Positions 51,022 through 61,082 of a stretch of DNA of 64,000 bases are shown one piece after another. The notes below the pieces were generated by a model. The model worked only from the letters and a program-made list of their open reading frames with translations. It did not search any database and was not told where the DNA came from. Positions within the stretch are counted from its first letter, which is position 1. Each line of letters starts with the position of its first letter. The stretch comes from Roseiarcus sp963780825 (GTDB lineage Bacteria; Pseudomonadota; Alphaproteobacteria; Rhizobiales; Beijerinckiaceae): NCBI GenBank assembly GCA_963780825.1, contig CAWADL010000005.1:186001-250000 (forward strand). The letters run 5' to 3'. The position numbers and the translations under genes are program-made.

Positions 51022-52152
51022 ATGTCGGACCTCGAGGGTGTGCTGGTCGTCGCATTGGAGCAGGCGGTCGCCGCACCCTTCGCGTCCGGGCGCCTTGCCG
51101 ACGCCGGAGCGCGGGTGATCAAAATCGAGCGACCCGAAGGCGATTTCGCGCGCGAGTACGATCACCTCGTCAAGGGCGAGAGCGCCTATTTCGTCTGGCT
51201 CAACCGCGGCAAGCAATCCGTGCGTCTCGACCTGAAGCGTCCCGAGGATATGGCGCTCGTCGAGGCGATGGTCGCCAAGGCCGACGTATTCATCCAGAAC
51301 CTGGCGCCCGGCGCCGCCGCGCGGCTCGGGCTCGGGGCGGAGGCGCTGACGGAGCGCTATCCGCGGCTGATCTACTGTTCGGTCTCCGGCTATGGCGAGG
51401 ACGGGCCTTACCGAGATCACAAGGCCTACGATCTGTTGATCCAGGCCGAGTGCGGGCTGCTGGCGATCAACGGCGTGCCGGAGCAATCAGCGCGGGTCGG
51501 CATCTCCGTCTGCGATATCGCCGCCGGCGAGACGGCGTATGGCGCCATCCTGCGGGCGCTTTATGCAAGGGAACGCACAGGCAAGGGGCGCGCGATCGAA
51601 GTCTCGCTGTTCCACACCCTAGCGGACTGGATGAACGTGCCGTACCTGCAAGCGCGCTATGGCGGCAAGCCGCCGAAGCGCGTCGGCCTCAAGCATCCGA
51701 CGATCGCGCCCTACGGAGCGTTTGTCTGCGCGGACGGCAAGCAGCTGATCCTGTCGATCCAGAACGAGCGCGAATGGGTCCGCCTCTGCGCGGAGGTGCT
51801 GGGCGATCCAGGCATTGCGATCGATGCGCGCTTCGCTTCAAACAACGGGCGCGTGATCCATCGGCCCGAGCTCGACGGATTGGTTGCGGCTGCGCTGGTT
51901 CGCTATCCGCGCGCGGAGGCGATGGACAAACTGATGGCGGCGGGCATCGCCTGCGGCGCGCTCAACGAACTCGAAGATCTCATTGCGCATCCGCAGAAGC
52001 GCCTATTGAAGGTCGACACGCCGCATGGCGAAGTGGAGCTGATGGCGCCGGGCGCGCGCGTCGCCGGGGAACCGCCGCCGGCGCTCGGACCCGCGCCGGC
52101 GTTGGGGGCGCATGACGAGGCGCTGCGGCGCGAGTTTGGGGTGAGCGGGTAA
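51022..52152 (+). CDS. CaiB/BaiF-family (class III) CoA transferase
   Basis: A 376-residue class III CoA transferase. Motifs are VVALEQAVAAPFASGRLADAG and RVIKIERPEGD at the N-terminus, WLNRGKQSVRLDLK, the region YDLLIQAECGLLAINGVP with the probable catalytic Asp, and LGDPGIAIDARFASNNGRV near the C-terminus. The acyl-CoA pair is unknown; relatives include mesaconyl-CoA and oxalate/formate CoA transferases. The ATG at 51022 follows AAAGGGAA. It is monocistronic here. Confidence 0.9.
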   Translation: MSDLEGVLVVALEQAVAAPFASGRLADAGARVIKIERPEGDFAREYDHLVKGESAYFVWLNRGKQSVRLDLKRPEDMALVEAMVAKADVFIQNLAPGAAARLGLGAEALTERYPRLIYCSVSGYGEDGPYRDHKAYDLLIQAECGLLAINGVPEQSARVGISVCDIAAGETAYGAILRALYARERTGKGRAIEVSLFHTLADWMNVPYLQARYGGKPPKRVGLKHPTIAPYGAFVCADGKQLILSIQNEREWVRLCAEVLGDPGIAIDARFASNNGRVIHRPELDGLVAAALVRYPRAEAMDKLMAAGIACGALNELEDLIAHPQKRLLKVDTPHGEVELMAPGARVAGEPPPALGPAPALGAHDEALRREFGVSG

Positions 52153-52227
52153 CGGCGTGGCGAAGGGGGAGCTAGATTCGTCGAACCCTTATTGCGCAAC
52201 GCGCAAGACGACGCCTGGCGGCTTTGT

Positions 52228-52713
52228 TCACCGAATGGCGCCATGCTGTAACAAGAGTGCGTCAAGCATTTCCGGGCTGCAACGAAAATTCGTCGCGCGC
52301 AAACCAGCGAAGGCGTGGCGCAAGTCGAGCAGATGGAGTTGGGCCGCGCGAACCATCACACCAAGTGTGCCGATCGTCTGGAGGCCACGGGAGCGTGCGG
52401 ACACAACGCCTGCGCGATCGTCTATAAGCAGCATTTGAGCCGCGACAAACTCGGCAAGGTTGATTGCCGCACGTTCGCCCGCGCCGCGCCGCACGGGATC
52501 GCCAGCCGCCGCCGAGACGTTCGGTTTGCAATCGATCCAGGGCGGAGCAGATTGCAGCCACGTGCGAACGGCGAGCGGAGTTTCGGGGTGGCTCAGTTCA
52601 ACGACGACCGCATCTGGCACAAGCACGCGCCCGAAGAGCTTTGGGAGAACGTCGATTGTGTTGGTCAGAACCAGATAGTGCAGCGGTCCCGTGTCTGAAA
52701 CGACGGGTTGCAC
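52228..52713 (-). CDS. DUF3368 PIN-like toxin
   Basis: A 161-residue PIN-like protein of the DUF3368 family, probable RNase toxin. It begins (GTG at 52713) MQPVVSDTGPLHYLVL with the first acidic residue Asp7, followed by DVLPKLFGRVLVPDAVVVEL. AGERAAINLAEFVAAQMLLIDD supplies further acidic residues. The UPF0175 antitoxin gene ends 4 bp before this start. The pairing UPF0175-DUF3368 is well known. Confidence 0.8.
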   Translation of the reverse strand: MQPVVSDTGPLHYLVLTNTIDVLPKLFGRVLVPDAVVVELSHPETPLAVRTWLQSAPPWIDCKPNVSAAAGDPVRRGAGERAAINLAEFVAAQMLLIDDRAGVVSARSRGLQTIGTLGVMVRAAQLHLLDLRHAFAGLRATNFRCSPEMLDALLLQHGAIR

Positions 52714-52717
52714 GCGC

Positions 52718-52981
52718 TCAATAGCCGAGTTTCGCGAGTGTTTCGGCCTCGCGATTGATCTCCTCAAGGCTATACTTTTCGTAGATGCCGTGCGCCTTCA
52801 GGAAGCCGTCGACTTGATTGAGCACCTCGAAGCCCAAAAACTCGCGAAGGTCGTCGATCGTCATACGACCGGTGCGAAAGCTTTCTAGGACAAAAGCTTC
52901 TAGCGCCTGGCGCTCTAGGTCGGGCGCCGATTCTCCTAGACGCGTGGCGACTTCGTCAGGAATGCGAACGATCAAGTTCAT
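52718..52981 (-). CDS. UPF0175 family antitoxin
   Basis: An 87-residue protein starting MNLIVRIPDEVATRLGES, containing LERQALEAFVLESFRTGRM and IDDLREFLGFEVLNQVDGFL, with the UPF0175 fold (N-terminal ribbon and a winged-helix-like part). It is encoded directly before the PIN-like gene and would neutralise it and probably repress the operon. The ATG at 52981 is preferred to one 12 codons upstream because the family starts there. Confidence 0.83.
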   Translation of the reverse strand: MNLIVRIPDEVATRLGESAPDLERQALEAFVLESFRTGRMTIDDLREFLGFEVLNQVDGFLKAHGIYEKYSLEEINREAETLAKLGY

Positions 52982-53166
52982 GATTTGATCATAGCTCCGA
53001 GTTGAGACGCGGGGCAAGGAAGATCCAAGGAAACAACATAGGCGGCCCTATGGCGATCGAGCGCGCCAGGCGGCCGCTTTGCAGCTTCGCGGCGGAGGGG
53101 GGGCGGGCGAAAATCGCCAGGTAGCCGAGCGATCGAACACCGCCTGCGCCTCCCCCCGACCCGCAC

Positions 53167-54609
53167 TCAGTCGTGCTTGATGATCGTTGTCCGCAGCTGC
53201 GACATGTCGTGCAGCGCCGCAAACCCTTTCTCGCGCCCGTGGCCTGACTTCTTCATGCCGCCGAACGGCAGCTCGATGCCGCCGCCGGCGCCGAACGCGT
53301 TGACATACACCTGCCCCGCGCGGATGCGGCGCGCCACGCGCAGCGCCCGGCTGCCATTGGTTGACCAGACCGCCGCCATCAGTCCGTAGTCCGTAGCGTT
53401 CGCCAGCTTCACCGCATCCGCTTCGTCCTCGAACGTCAGCAGCGTCAGCACCGGACCGAACACTTCCTTGCAGGCCAATTCATGATCGCGCGGCGCAGGA
53501 CCATAAAGCCGCGGCGCGACGAAATAGGCTTCGCTCGGCACGCCCGCCGCGATCTTTCCTTCCGCAAGCACGAGGATATGGTCGCGCGCGGCGCGCTCGA
53601 AGAAACCTTCGATGCGCTTCTTCTGCGTGGCGTTGATCACCGGCCCGAGTTCGCGGTCCATCTCCGGCGTGCCGGCGGTGAGCGCGGCGAAACGGTCGGC
53701 GAGCAGCCCGGCGACTCGGTCGAATTTCGACCGCTCAACGATCACGCGCGAACCCGCGGAGCAGGTCTGGCCGGCGTTCTGCACCATCGTGTTGGCGATG
53801 ACGGGAATGGCGAAGTCGAGATCGGCGTCGGCGAAAATCACATGCGGCGACTTGCCGCCGAGCTCCAGCGTGCAGCCGATATGGTTCCTCGCCGCCGACG
53901 CCTGGACCAACGCCCCGACTTCCGGCGAGCCCGTGAAGGAGAGGAAGTCGATGCCCGGATGCGACGACAGCGCCGCCCCCGCCTCCTCGCCCAGGCCAGG
54001 CACGATGTTGATCGCGCCCTCGGGGAAGCCGGCCTCAGCCGCGAGCTCGGCCAAACGTAGCGGGGCGAGGCACGCATCCTCCGCCGGCTTCATGACGACG
54101 GCGTTGCCCATCGCGAGCGCGGGCGCGAGGGTGCGGCCGAACATTTGCGTCGGGTAATTCCAGGGAATGATGACGCCGACCACCCCGTGCGGCACGCGCT
54201 CGGTGAAGGCGAGATAGCCGTTGAGGAACGGGATCGTGTCGCCATGCGCCTTGTCGGCGGCGCCGCCGAAGAATTCGAAATAGCGCGCGGCGGCGACGAC
54301 GTCGTTGCGCGCCTGTTTCATCGGCTTGCCGGTGTCGCGCGCTTCTATGAGCGTAAGTTCGTCCGCATTGTCGGCGATCTTCTGCGAGAGTTTTGATAGC
54401 AGCCGTCCGCGCTCAGTCGCGGTGAGCTTTCCCCAGGCGCCGTCCTCGATCGCCGCGCGCGCCGAGGCGACGGCGCGGTCGATGTCCTCCCTGCCGCCCG
54501 CGGCGATGGCGGTGAACGGCCGGCCTTCGGCGGGGGCGATGACGGGCAACTCGCGACCCGAGGCGGCGGGCGACCAGCGGTTGTTGATGAAGACGCCTTT
54601 GGCGGACAT
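53167..54609 (-). CDS. Aldehyde dehydrogenase family protein
   Basis: A 480-residue NAD(P)-dependent aldehyde dehydrogenase. The catalytic Cys283 is in NAGQTCSAGSR, the general base Glu249 in TLELGGKSPH, Lys174 in VVMKPAED and the cofactor glycines in FTGSPEVG. The C-terminal KKSGHGREKGFAAL is standard. It could oxidise the acetaldehyde made by EutBC, but it lies 27 kb away and specificity is not visible. The 150-bp gaps on both sides hold no gene. Confidence 0.92.
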   Translation of the reverse strand: MSAKGVFINNRWSPAASGRELPVIAPAEGRPFTAIAAGGREDIDRAVASARAAIEDGAWGKLTATERGRLLSKLSQKIADNADELTLIEARDTGKPMKQARNDVVAAARYFEFFGGAADKAHGDTIPFLNGYLAFTERVPHGVVGVIIPWNYPTQMFGRTLAPALAMGNAVVMKPAEDACLAPLRLAELAAEAGFPEGAINIVPGLGEEAGAALSSHPGIDFLSFTGSPEVGALVQASAARNHIGCTLELGGKSPHVIFADADLDFAIPVIANTMVQNAGQTCSAGSRVIVERSKFDRVAGLLADRFAALTAGTPEMDRELGPVINATQKKRIEGFFERAARDHILVLAEGKIAAGVPSEAYFVAPRLYGPAPRDHELACKEVFGPVLTLLTFEDEADAVKLANATDYGLMAAVWSTNGSRALRVARRIRAGQVYVNAFGAGGGIELPFGGMKKSGHGREKGFAALHDMSQLRTTIIKHD

Positions 54610-54789
54610 GGGAGCTTCCTCGTAGAATGTCGTTCTGCCCGATTATATCGCGGAGCGGCTGCGGACGCGCTAGCTTCTTTGCGAAGGACCGGCGAAGGGC
54701 GCGCAGAACCTCGGTTCAACCGTTACGGCGATGCCGAAATGTCGCCGGCGTGGCTGGTCGCCAGGGACCGCGCTGAATCCTGGATTCGC

Positions 54790-55250
54790 ACGATCATGGC
54801 GCGCCGCGGGTCAACGGAAGTTCCTGAAATCCCCATTTGGCATAGAAGTTTCGCACGCTGTCATCGACCGGATGCGTGATGAGCGCCATGCATCGATGCT
54901 TTCCGACGCAACCAGGACGCGACGAAAGCGTGCAGCAGCATATCAGCGGCGTGCCCTTGTCCTTGATAGTTTTTGTCCACGGCAAGCTGACCAAGCAGGA
55001 TTGCGGGGACCGCGTCGGGACGATTGCGTTGTTGTGGCTTCGGCAGAAAGGAGCGTTCGATTTGCGCGGCGCTCAAGGTGAAATGACCAACGATTTTATT
55101 TGTTTTTGCGTCGGTCAGGACCGTGACTCGCGAGACGTTGTTGACCTGATTGAGCCATGCGTGTCTGCGGAACGCAGGCGTTCAGCGACTCGCGACCACA
55201 ATCAAACGTATCACGGTCGTCTGCTTCAGCTAAAAGACGTGGCGCGCTAG
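54790..55250 (-). pseudogene. GNAT-type toxin (TacT/AtaT-like), decayed
   Basis: Pieced together from three frames: LLAEADDRDTFDCGRESLNA, then FRRHAWLNQVNNVSRVTVL through IVGHFTLSAAQIERSF, PAILLGQLAVDKNYQGQGHA (acetyl-CoA site) and ALITHPVDDSVRNFYAKWGF. This is the layout of tRNA-acetylating GNAT toxins, which carry FxCG...LNxWLRxxAxxNQ. Frame changes lie near 55175 and 54915, and no start codon fits the N-terminus. The stop of a DUF1778-like antitoxin precedes it immediately. Its state suggests a dead toxin-antitoxin pair, though errors cannot be excluded. Confidence 0.65.
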
Positions 55251-55534
55251 CAGCAGCCGCTACTTTCCCAAGAAGGCACGCGCTTCGCGATGGCGGCCAG
55301 ACCGGGATTATCGAGGGGCGGACCGCCGATCCAAGCCTCGAACGCCTCCCAGTCCTCGGCGGGTATGCTGCACAACGTTACGATGAAAAAGCGCCGTCTC
55401 CGCGGCCCGCACCGCCATCCGGCGGCATGAAGTCGCTGAGCGTCGTGTGCTCTTCGGCCGCAGTCCGCCTCGAGGACGGCTTTTTCGCTCGGATTGACCC
55501 GAACGCTCAAAACCGAGGTGCTGCGCGGGAATGG
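55247..55534 (-). pseudogene. DUF1778 (TacA-like) antitoxin, decayed
   Basis: Translation gives RSTSVLSVRVNPSEKAVLEA, then in another frame AAEEHTTLSDFM and RMAVRAAETALFHRN, then LCSIPAEDWEAFEAWIGGPP and LDNPGLAAIAKRVPSWES. The ribbon-helix-helix start and the terminal (P)xNPxLxxLxxRxPxWE motif are characteristic of DUF1778 antitoxins. Frame changes are near 55478 and 55395, and the expected ATG before PRSTSV is absent. The toxin reading begins at its stop. Confidence 0.62.
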
Positions 55535-55978
55535 CTGCTGATGTCCTACAATAGCATACAGATCGATGGACTTCGACCAATCGCGGCGACGCGTTTCGCG
55601 GTGTGTCGCGCGGCCAACGACTTTGAGCGGCGCACAGTCCATCAGCCCCATCGGCTTTGCGGACAGCGCAATGCGTTGCCCGCCTATTTCTGATTATCGG
55701 AATTCATGCTATGTTGCCCGGAAATCCTGGTCCCAAGCCCAGTCCGAACCGCCGTGACGACATCCCCAGGTTGCACCGATGCTTCAAGCCCGACCCAGAA
55801 AGACCATTTGACGCGCACTTCGCACAATCTCCGCCCAAAAGCGGCAAGTAGAGACCGCCGAACGACGAAATAAGACGAAAAACGGACGCCTAAGACGGCT
55901 CAAAGCGTTGAAAAAAGACGCGCAGGCGCCAGAGGAGTCCGATTGCGCCGCCCCCATCCCCCCGACTAAGAACGCCCC
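55535..55978. other. Gap with no confident gene
   Basis: About 440 bp between the decayed toxin-antitoxin pair and the peptide importer. The only open stretch of note starts at the ATG at 55711 (MLPGNPGPKPSPNRRDD, 46 codons). It has no clear ribosome-binding site, no recognised family and unusual composition. The last 120 bp are A-rich (GACGAAATAAGACGAAAAAC) and may hold the importer promoter. Confidence 0.5.
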
Positions 55979-56926
55979 ATGCTTGCCTTCGCCTTGCGCC
56001 GTCTCGCGATTCTGCTGGCCACCCTCGCCGTCGCCTCAATCATCGTCTTCGCCGCGCTGGAGGTGCTGCCCGGCAATGCGGCGCAAACGATGCTCGGCGC
56101 CAGCGCCACCCCCGAGGGGGTAGCAGCTCTCGCCCACAAGCTCGGCCTCGATCGCCCGTTCGCCGCCCGCTACCTCGACTGGATCGGCGGCGCGCTCAGC
56201 GGCGACCTCGGCGCCTCCTACGCGTACAATTCCCCGATCGCGCCGCTCATCGCCGAACGGCTCGCCGTCACCCTGCCGCTGACCCTGATCTCCATGGCGA
56301 TCGCCGCGGCGATCGCGCTCGCCGCCGGCGTCTACGCCGCCGAGCGGCGCGGCAAGCCCGGCGACGCGCTGGTGATGGCGGCGAGCCAGTTCGGGCTCGC
56401 GATCCCGAATTTCTGGTTCGGCGTCATGCTGGTCCTGCTGTTCGCCGTGCACTGGCGGCTGTTCCCGTCCGGCGGTTTTCCCGGTTGGTCCGACCCGCGA
56501 AAAGCGCTGCTGGCGCTGGCGCTGCCCGCCGTCGCGCTCGGCCTCGTGCAAGCCGCGATCCTCACCCGCGTCACCCGCTCCGCCTTGATTGAGGCGCTCG
56601 GCGAAGACTTTATGCGCACAGCCCGTGCGAAGGGTCTGTCGCGGCGGGCGGCGTTGTGGCGACATGCGCTGCCCAATGCCGCGCCGCCGATCCTCACCAT
56701 CGCCGGCCTGCAATTCTCCTCGCTGATCGCCGGCGCGGTGGTGGTCGAGAACGTGTTCGTGCTGCCCGGCCTCGGGCGGCTGATCGCGCAGTCGATCGCC
56801 AATCGCGACGTGCTGGTGGTCGAGGATTGCGTGATGGGGCTGGCCGGTCTCGTCATCCTCGTCAACGCCGGCGTCGATCTCGCCGCCGCCGCGATCGACC
56901 CCCGGCTTCGGGCGGGCGCCGCGTGA
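55979..56926 (+). CDS. Dipeptide/oligopeptide ABC transporter permease (DppB type)
   Basis: A 315-residue permease with six or seven membrane helices. MLAFALRRLAILLATLAVAS and the segment GASATPEGVAALAHKLGLDRPFAARYLDW are typical of DppB/OppB, as is the coupling loop DFMRTARAKGLSRRAALWRH near residue 210. Its TGA overlaps the GTG start of the next permease gene (GTGA), giving translational coupling. The receptor gene is not in the window. Confidence 0.93.
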   Translation: MLAFALRRLAILLATLAVASIIVFAALEVLPGNAAQTMLGASATPEGVAALAHKLGLDRPFAARYLDWIGGALSGDLGASYAYNSPIAPLIAERLAVTLPLTLISMAIAAAIALAAGVYAAERRGKPGDALVMAASQFGLAIPNFWFGVMLVLLFAVHWRLFPSGGFPGWSDPRKALLALALPAVALGLVQAAILTRVTRSALIEALGEDFMRTARAKGLSRRAALWRHALPNAAPPILTIAGLQFSSLIAGAVVVENVFVLPGLGRLIAQSIANRDVLVVEDCVMGLAGLVILVNAGVDLAAAAIDPRLRAGAA

Positions 56927-57729
56927 CGTCACTGCGTCTCGGGATCCTCTGCGTCGGGCTGCTGATCTTCGCCGCCGCCCTGTCGCTCGTCTGGACGCCC
57001 TATCCGCCCGCCGCGATCGACGTGCCGCACAAGCTGGCGCTGCCCTCGGCGGCGCATTGGCTCGGCGCCGATGCGCTCGGGCGCGACGTCGCGTCGGAAA
57101 TTCTGGCTGGCGCGCGCGTGTCGCTGCTGGTTGGGGTGATAGCCGTGGGCATCGGCCTCGTCTCTGGCGTAGCGCTCGGACTTCTCGCCGCGAGCGCCAA
57201 GGGTTTCGTCGAAGAGGCCATTATGAAGGCGTCCGACTTCGCCTTCGCGTTCCCGGCGCTGTTGCTGGCGATCCTGCTCACTTCGACCTACGGCCCGGGC
57301 GTCGTCAACGCGATCGTGGCGATCGGCGTCGCCAACGCGCCCGTGTTTGCCAAGCTCACCCGCAACGCCGCCAACGGCGTGCTTGCGCGGGAGTACGTGC
57401 TCGCGGCGCGAACGGCCGGACGCGGACCGCTCGCCATCGCGTTTACCCACGTGCTGCCGAACATCGCCGCCCCTCTCATCGTGCAGGCGACGATCCAATT
57501 CGCCATCGCGATCCTCGCCGAGGCGGCGCTGTCTTATCTAGGCCTGGGAGCGCAGCCGCCGTTGGTTTCCTGGGGCCGGATGCTCGCCGATGCGCAGACT
57601 TGGTTGTTCGCTGCGCCGCGGCTGGCCGTGTTCCCCGGCGTTGCAGTGGCCTTTTCGGTGTTGGGTCTAAATCTGCTGGGGGATGGGTTGCGCGACGCGC
57701 TGGATCCAAAACTGAGGGCGCGAAGATGA
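56923..57729 (+). CDS. Dipeptide/oligopeptide ABC transporter permease (DppC type)
   Basis: A 268-residue permease of the DppC/OppC family. HWLGADALGRDVASEILAGA is the hallmark N-terminal motif and REYVLAARTAGRGPLAIAFT the ATPase-coupling loop. Six membrane helices are visible. The GTG at 56923 overlaps the previous stop by 4 bp. ATPase genes follow after a palindromic repeat. Confidence 0.93.
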   Translation: MTSLRLGILCVGLLIFAAALSLVWTPYPPAAIDVPHKLALPSAAHWLGADALGRDVASEILAGARVSLLVGVIAVGIGLVSGVALGLLAASAKGFVEEAIMKASDFAFAFPALLLAILLTSTYGPGVVNAIVAIGVANAPVFAKLTRNAANGVLAREYVLAARTAGRGPLAIAFTHVLPNIAAPLIVQATIQFAIAILAEAALSYLGLGAQPPLVSWGRMLADAQTWLFAAPRLAVFPGVAVAFSVLGLNLLGDGLRDALDPKLRARR

Positions 57730-57784
57730 AGCGCTCTGAACCGCCTCTGAGCCCCATTGGGTCGGGAAAACTCTTGGCCGCCTA

Positions 57785-57876
57785 TGTAGCCGCGGTCGTC
57801 GACCGCGGTCTCTCCGTGATCGACCGCTTCTGGAAAAGGCGCTCACGCGCCGAACGCGGTCAACGACCGCGTCTAC
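57785..57876. repeat. TGTAGCCGCGGTC-type two-hairpin repeat
   Basis: A 92-bp copy starting TGTAGCCGCGGTCGTCGACC and ending GGTCAACGACCGCGTCTACA, uninterrupted. It lies inside the importer operon, between the DppC and DppD genes, and may affect transcript stability there. Confidence 0.82.
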
Positions 57877-57890
57877 AGCGGGCGCTTTAG

Positions 57891-58855
57891 ATGCTGCTCG
57901 ACGCGCAAAACCTCGCTATTGATCTGCCAACGCCCGGCGGCCTGAAGCGCGTCGTCCGTGACGTCTCGTTTTCGCTCGATGAAGGACAGTCGCTCGGCGT
58001 CGTCGGCGAGTCCGGGTCCGGCAAGACAATGACCGCGCTCGCGCTGATGGGGCTGCTGCCCGAAGGCGCGAAAGTCTCCGGCGTCATCCGCTTCGAGGGC
58101 CGCGACCTCGCACAAGCCAGCGAAGCCGACATGCAGCGCCTGCGCGGCGACCGCATCGCCATGGTGTTTCAAGAGCCGATGACCGCGCTCAACCCGCTGC
58201 ATCGCGTTGGCGATCAGGTGGCCGAGCCGCTACGCTTGCATCGCGGGATTTCCCGGCAGCGGGCCGCTGGCGAAGCCTTGCGCCTGCTCGAACGCGTAAA
58301 ACTGCGCGATCCCGAACGGATGGCCCGCGCCTATCCATTTCGCGCTATCCGGCGGCGAGCGGCAGCGGGTGATGATAGCGATGGCGCTGGCCTGCTCGCC
58401 AAAACTGCTGATCGCCGACGAGCCGACGACAGCGCTCGATGTGACGGTGCAAGCCAAAATCCTCGATCTGATGGCCTCGCTCGGCGATGATAGCGGGCTT
58501 TCGATGCTGCTTGTCAGCCACGATCTCGCGGTGATCGCCGGCCGTTGCCAGCGGGTGCTGGTGATGTACGGCGGCGCGGTGATGGAGCAGGGGCCCGTCG
58601 AGACCGTGCTCGGCGCCGCGCTGCATCCCTACACGCGCGCTTTGTTGGCGGCGCGGCCGCAGCTTGGCGGCCCGAGGGGCGCGCGGCTTGCGGCCATTCC
58701 CGGCGCCGGCGAGGCGGCCGCCGAAGGCTGCGCGCTTCGCCGCGCGTTGCCCGCTGGCGTTGCCGGCCTGTGGCACGCCGCCGCCGGCAGTGAAGCTTGC
58801 TGACGGCCATGTCGCTTACTGCGTGCGGGTGAGCGCGGACGGGCGGCTCACGTGA
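57891..58855 (+). CDS. Peptide ABC transporter ATP-binding protein (DppD/OppD type), two frameshifts
   Basis: About 321 residues. Walker A is VGESGSGKTMTALALMG, the Q-loop MVFQEPMTALNPLHRVG, the signature FALSGGERQRVMIAMAL, Walker B KLLIADEPTTALDVTVQ, and the H-loop LLVSHDLAV. The C-terminal OppD-type extension with clustered cysteines reads CALRPRCPLALPACGTPPP. Frame changes near 58345 and 58740 break the reading. It energises the permease pair together with the next ATPase. Confidence 0.9.
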
Positions 58856-58960
58856 GGGTGTTTCTAAAGAGCCGCCGGCGCCGCGAATTCCCCCTCCCCC
58901 CTTGTGGGGGAGGGCCGGGGAGGGGGGTAGCCGCAAGCGCTGCGCTTCGCGGAGAGCGGC

Positions 58961-59956
<996 letters not shown>

Positions 59957-59980
59957 AGCCGTCGGCAATCAGATAGCGGT

Positions 59981-60078
59981 TGTAGCCGCGATCTCCAGAT
60001 CGCGGTCTCTCCGTGATCGGCTCTTCTTTGGTGAAAAACGGTCTCACGACCCTCCGCGATATGGAGATCGTGGCTACA
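59981..60078. repeat. TGTAGCCGCGATCTC-type two-hairpin repeat
   Basis: A 98-bp copy starting TGTAGCCGCGATCTCCAGAT, with right hairpin CGCGATATGGAGATCGTGG. It sits between the convergent ATPase and carbonic anhydrase genes. Confidence 0.8.
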
Positions 60079-60123
60079 GACGCCGCGCGAAAACGCCGGC
60101 TGCTGTAAGCGGTCAAGTGGCCC

Positions 60124-60864
60124 TCAGGCGACCATTTCAATCCGGCCGTCTGCGAGCTTATAGATTGCGCCGACGATCTTGAGTTTGTTTTGCGAGACGG
60201 CGGCGTCGAGGATTGGAGTCGCCGACTTGAGGGCAGCAACATTGTTGATGACATTCTGACGAATGGCGTTGGCGAGAGGATCGCCGGGCTGCTCGGCGCC
60301 CGCCTTCGCCGCCGCGGCAAGGTTGGCGACGAGCGACGGAAGATGACCGGGAAGGGTCACGCCGTCCTTGATCGATTTGAGCGTTGAGCTGACCGCGCCA
60401 CAACTTTCGTGACCGAGCACCATGATCAGCGGCGTGCCGAGATTGGCCACGGCGTACTCGAAGCTGGCGACCGTGTCATTGTTCGCAAAATTCCCGGCTA
60501 AGCGACAGACAAACAAATCGCCCCTACCGCTATCAAAGGCATACTCGGGCGCGACGCGGGAATCCGCACAGCTGAGAATGCCCGCATACGGATTCTGGCC
60601 TGCGACTAACGCCTCTCGTTCGCTAAGGAAGTCGTGTTTGTTGGACGCGCCTCCGACGTAACGCGCGTTGCCCTTTTGCAGCAATTCAAGGGCGGCTTCC
60701 GGGGACACGGCGTTTTGCGGCTTCGGAGGCGCCTTGACGTCTTCCGCGCGCGCTCGATGCGCTAACATGAAGCCCGCCGCCGCCACGCCCATCGTCGCGA
60801 GGAAGCGACGGCGGTTGGGCGGCGTCACGCCGGCGGCAGCGCTTGTGATGCATAACTCGCACAT
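60124..60864 (-). CDS. Beta-class carbonic anhydrase, Tat-exported
   Basis: A 246-residue beta carbonic anhydrase that interconverts CO2 and bicarbonate. Zinc ligands are Cys99 (SCADSR, with Asp101/Arg103), His152 and Cys155 (GHESCGAV). A twin-arginine signal, NRRRFLATMGVAAAGFMLA, implies export in folded form to the periplasm. Ahead of it lies MCELCITSAAAG, an N-terminal CxxC that also occurs at the start of the amidohydrolase at 30626. Length is typical for the exported clade. Its promoter should lie in the 218-bp gap before the divergent dacB-like gene. Confidence 0.92.
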   Translation of the reverse strand: MCELCITSAAAGVTPPNRRRFLATMGVAAAGFMLAHRARAEDVKAPPKPQNAVSPEAALELLQKGNARYVGGASNKHDFLSEREALVAGQNPYAGILSCADSRVAPEYAFDSGRGDLFVCRLAGNFANNDTVASFEYAVANLGTPLIMVLGHESCGAVSSTLKSIKDGVTLPGHLPSLVANLAAAAKAGAEQPGDPLANAIRQNVINNVAALKSATPILDAAVSQNKLKIVGAIYKLADGRIEMVA

Positions 60865-61082
60865 GGAGAGATTCCTCCGAGATTGAAGTCGCGAACTGAA
60901 ACTTGATCTAGCCCCGAGGTTTGACAGGTGTTAACGCGATGCGGCGCCACCGGCAGATTCTTCCGAAAACTGCCATTTTCGGCGCTCAAGGCGCCGGAGG
61001 CGTGGAAACTCTGCAATCGCGCTTGAATATCACGGGCGTACGCCGGCAAGCTGCGAACTTTGCAACCCACCCCTGATTCGCC

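Noticed and set aside
55657..55851. Small protein gene (64 codons, or 46 from an inner ATG)
   Set aside because: No ribosome-binding site, no family and biased composition; left as an open possibility in the gap entry only.
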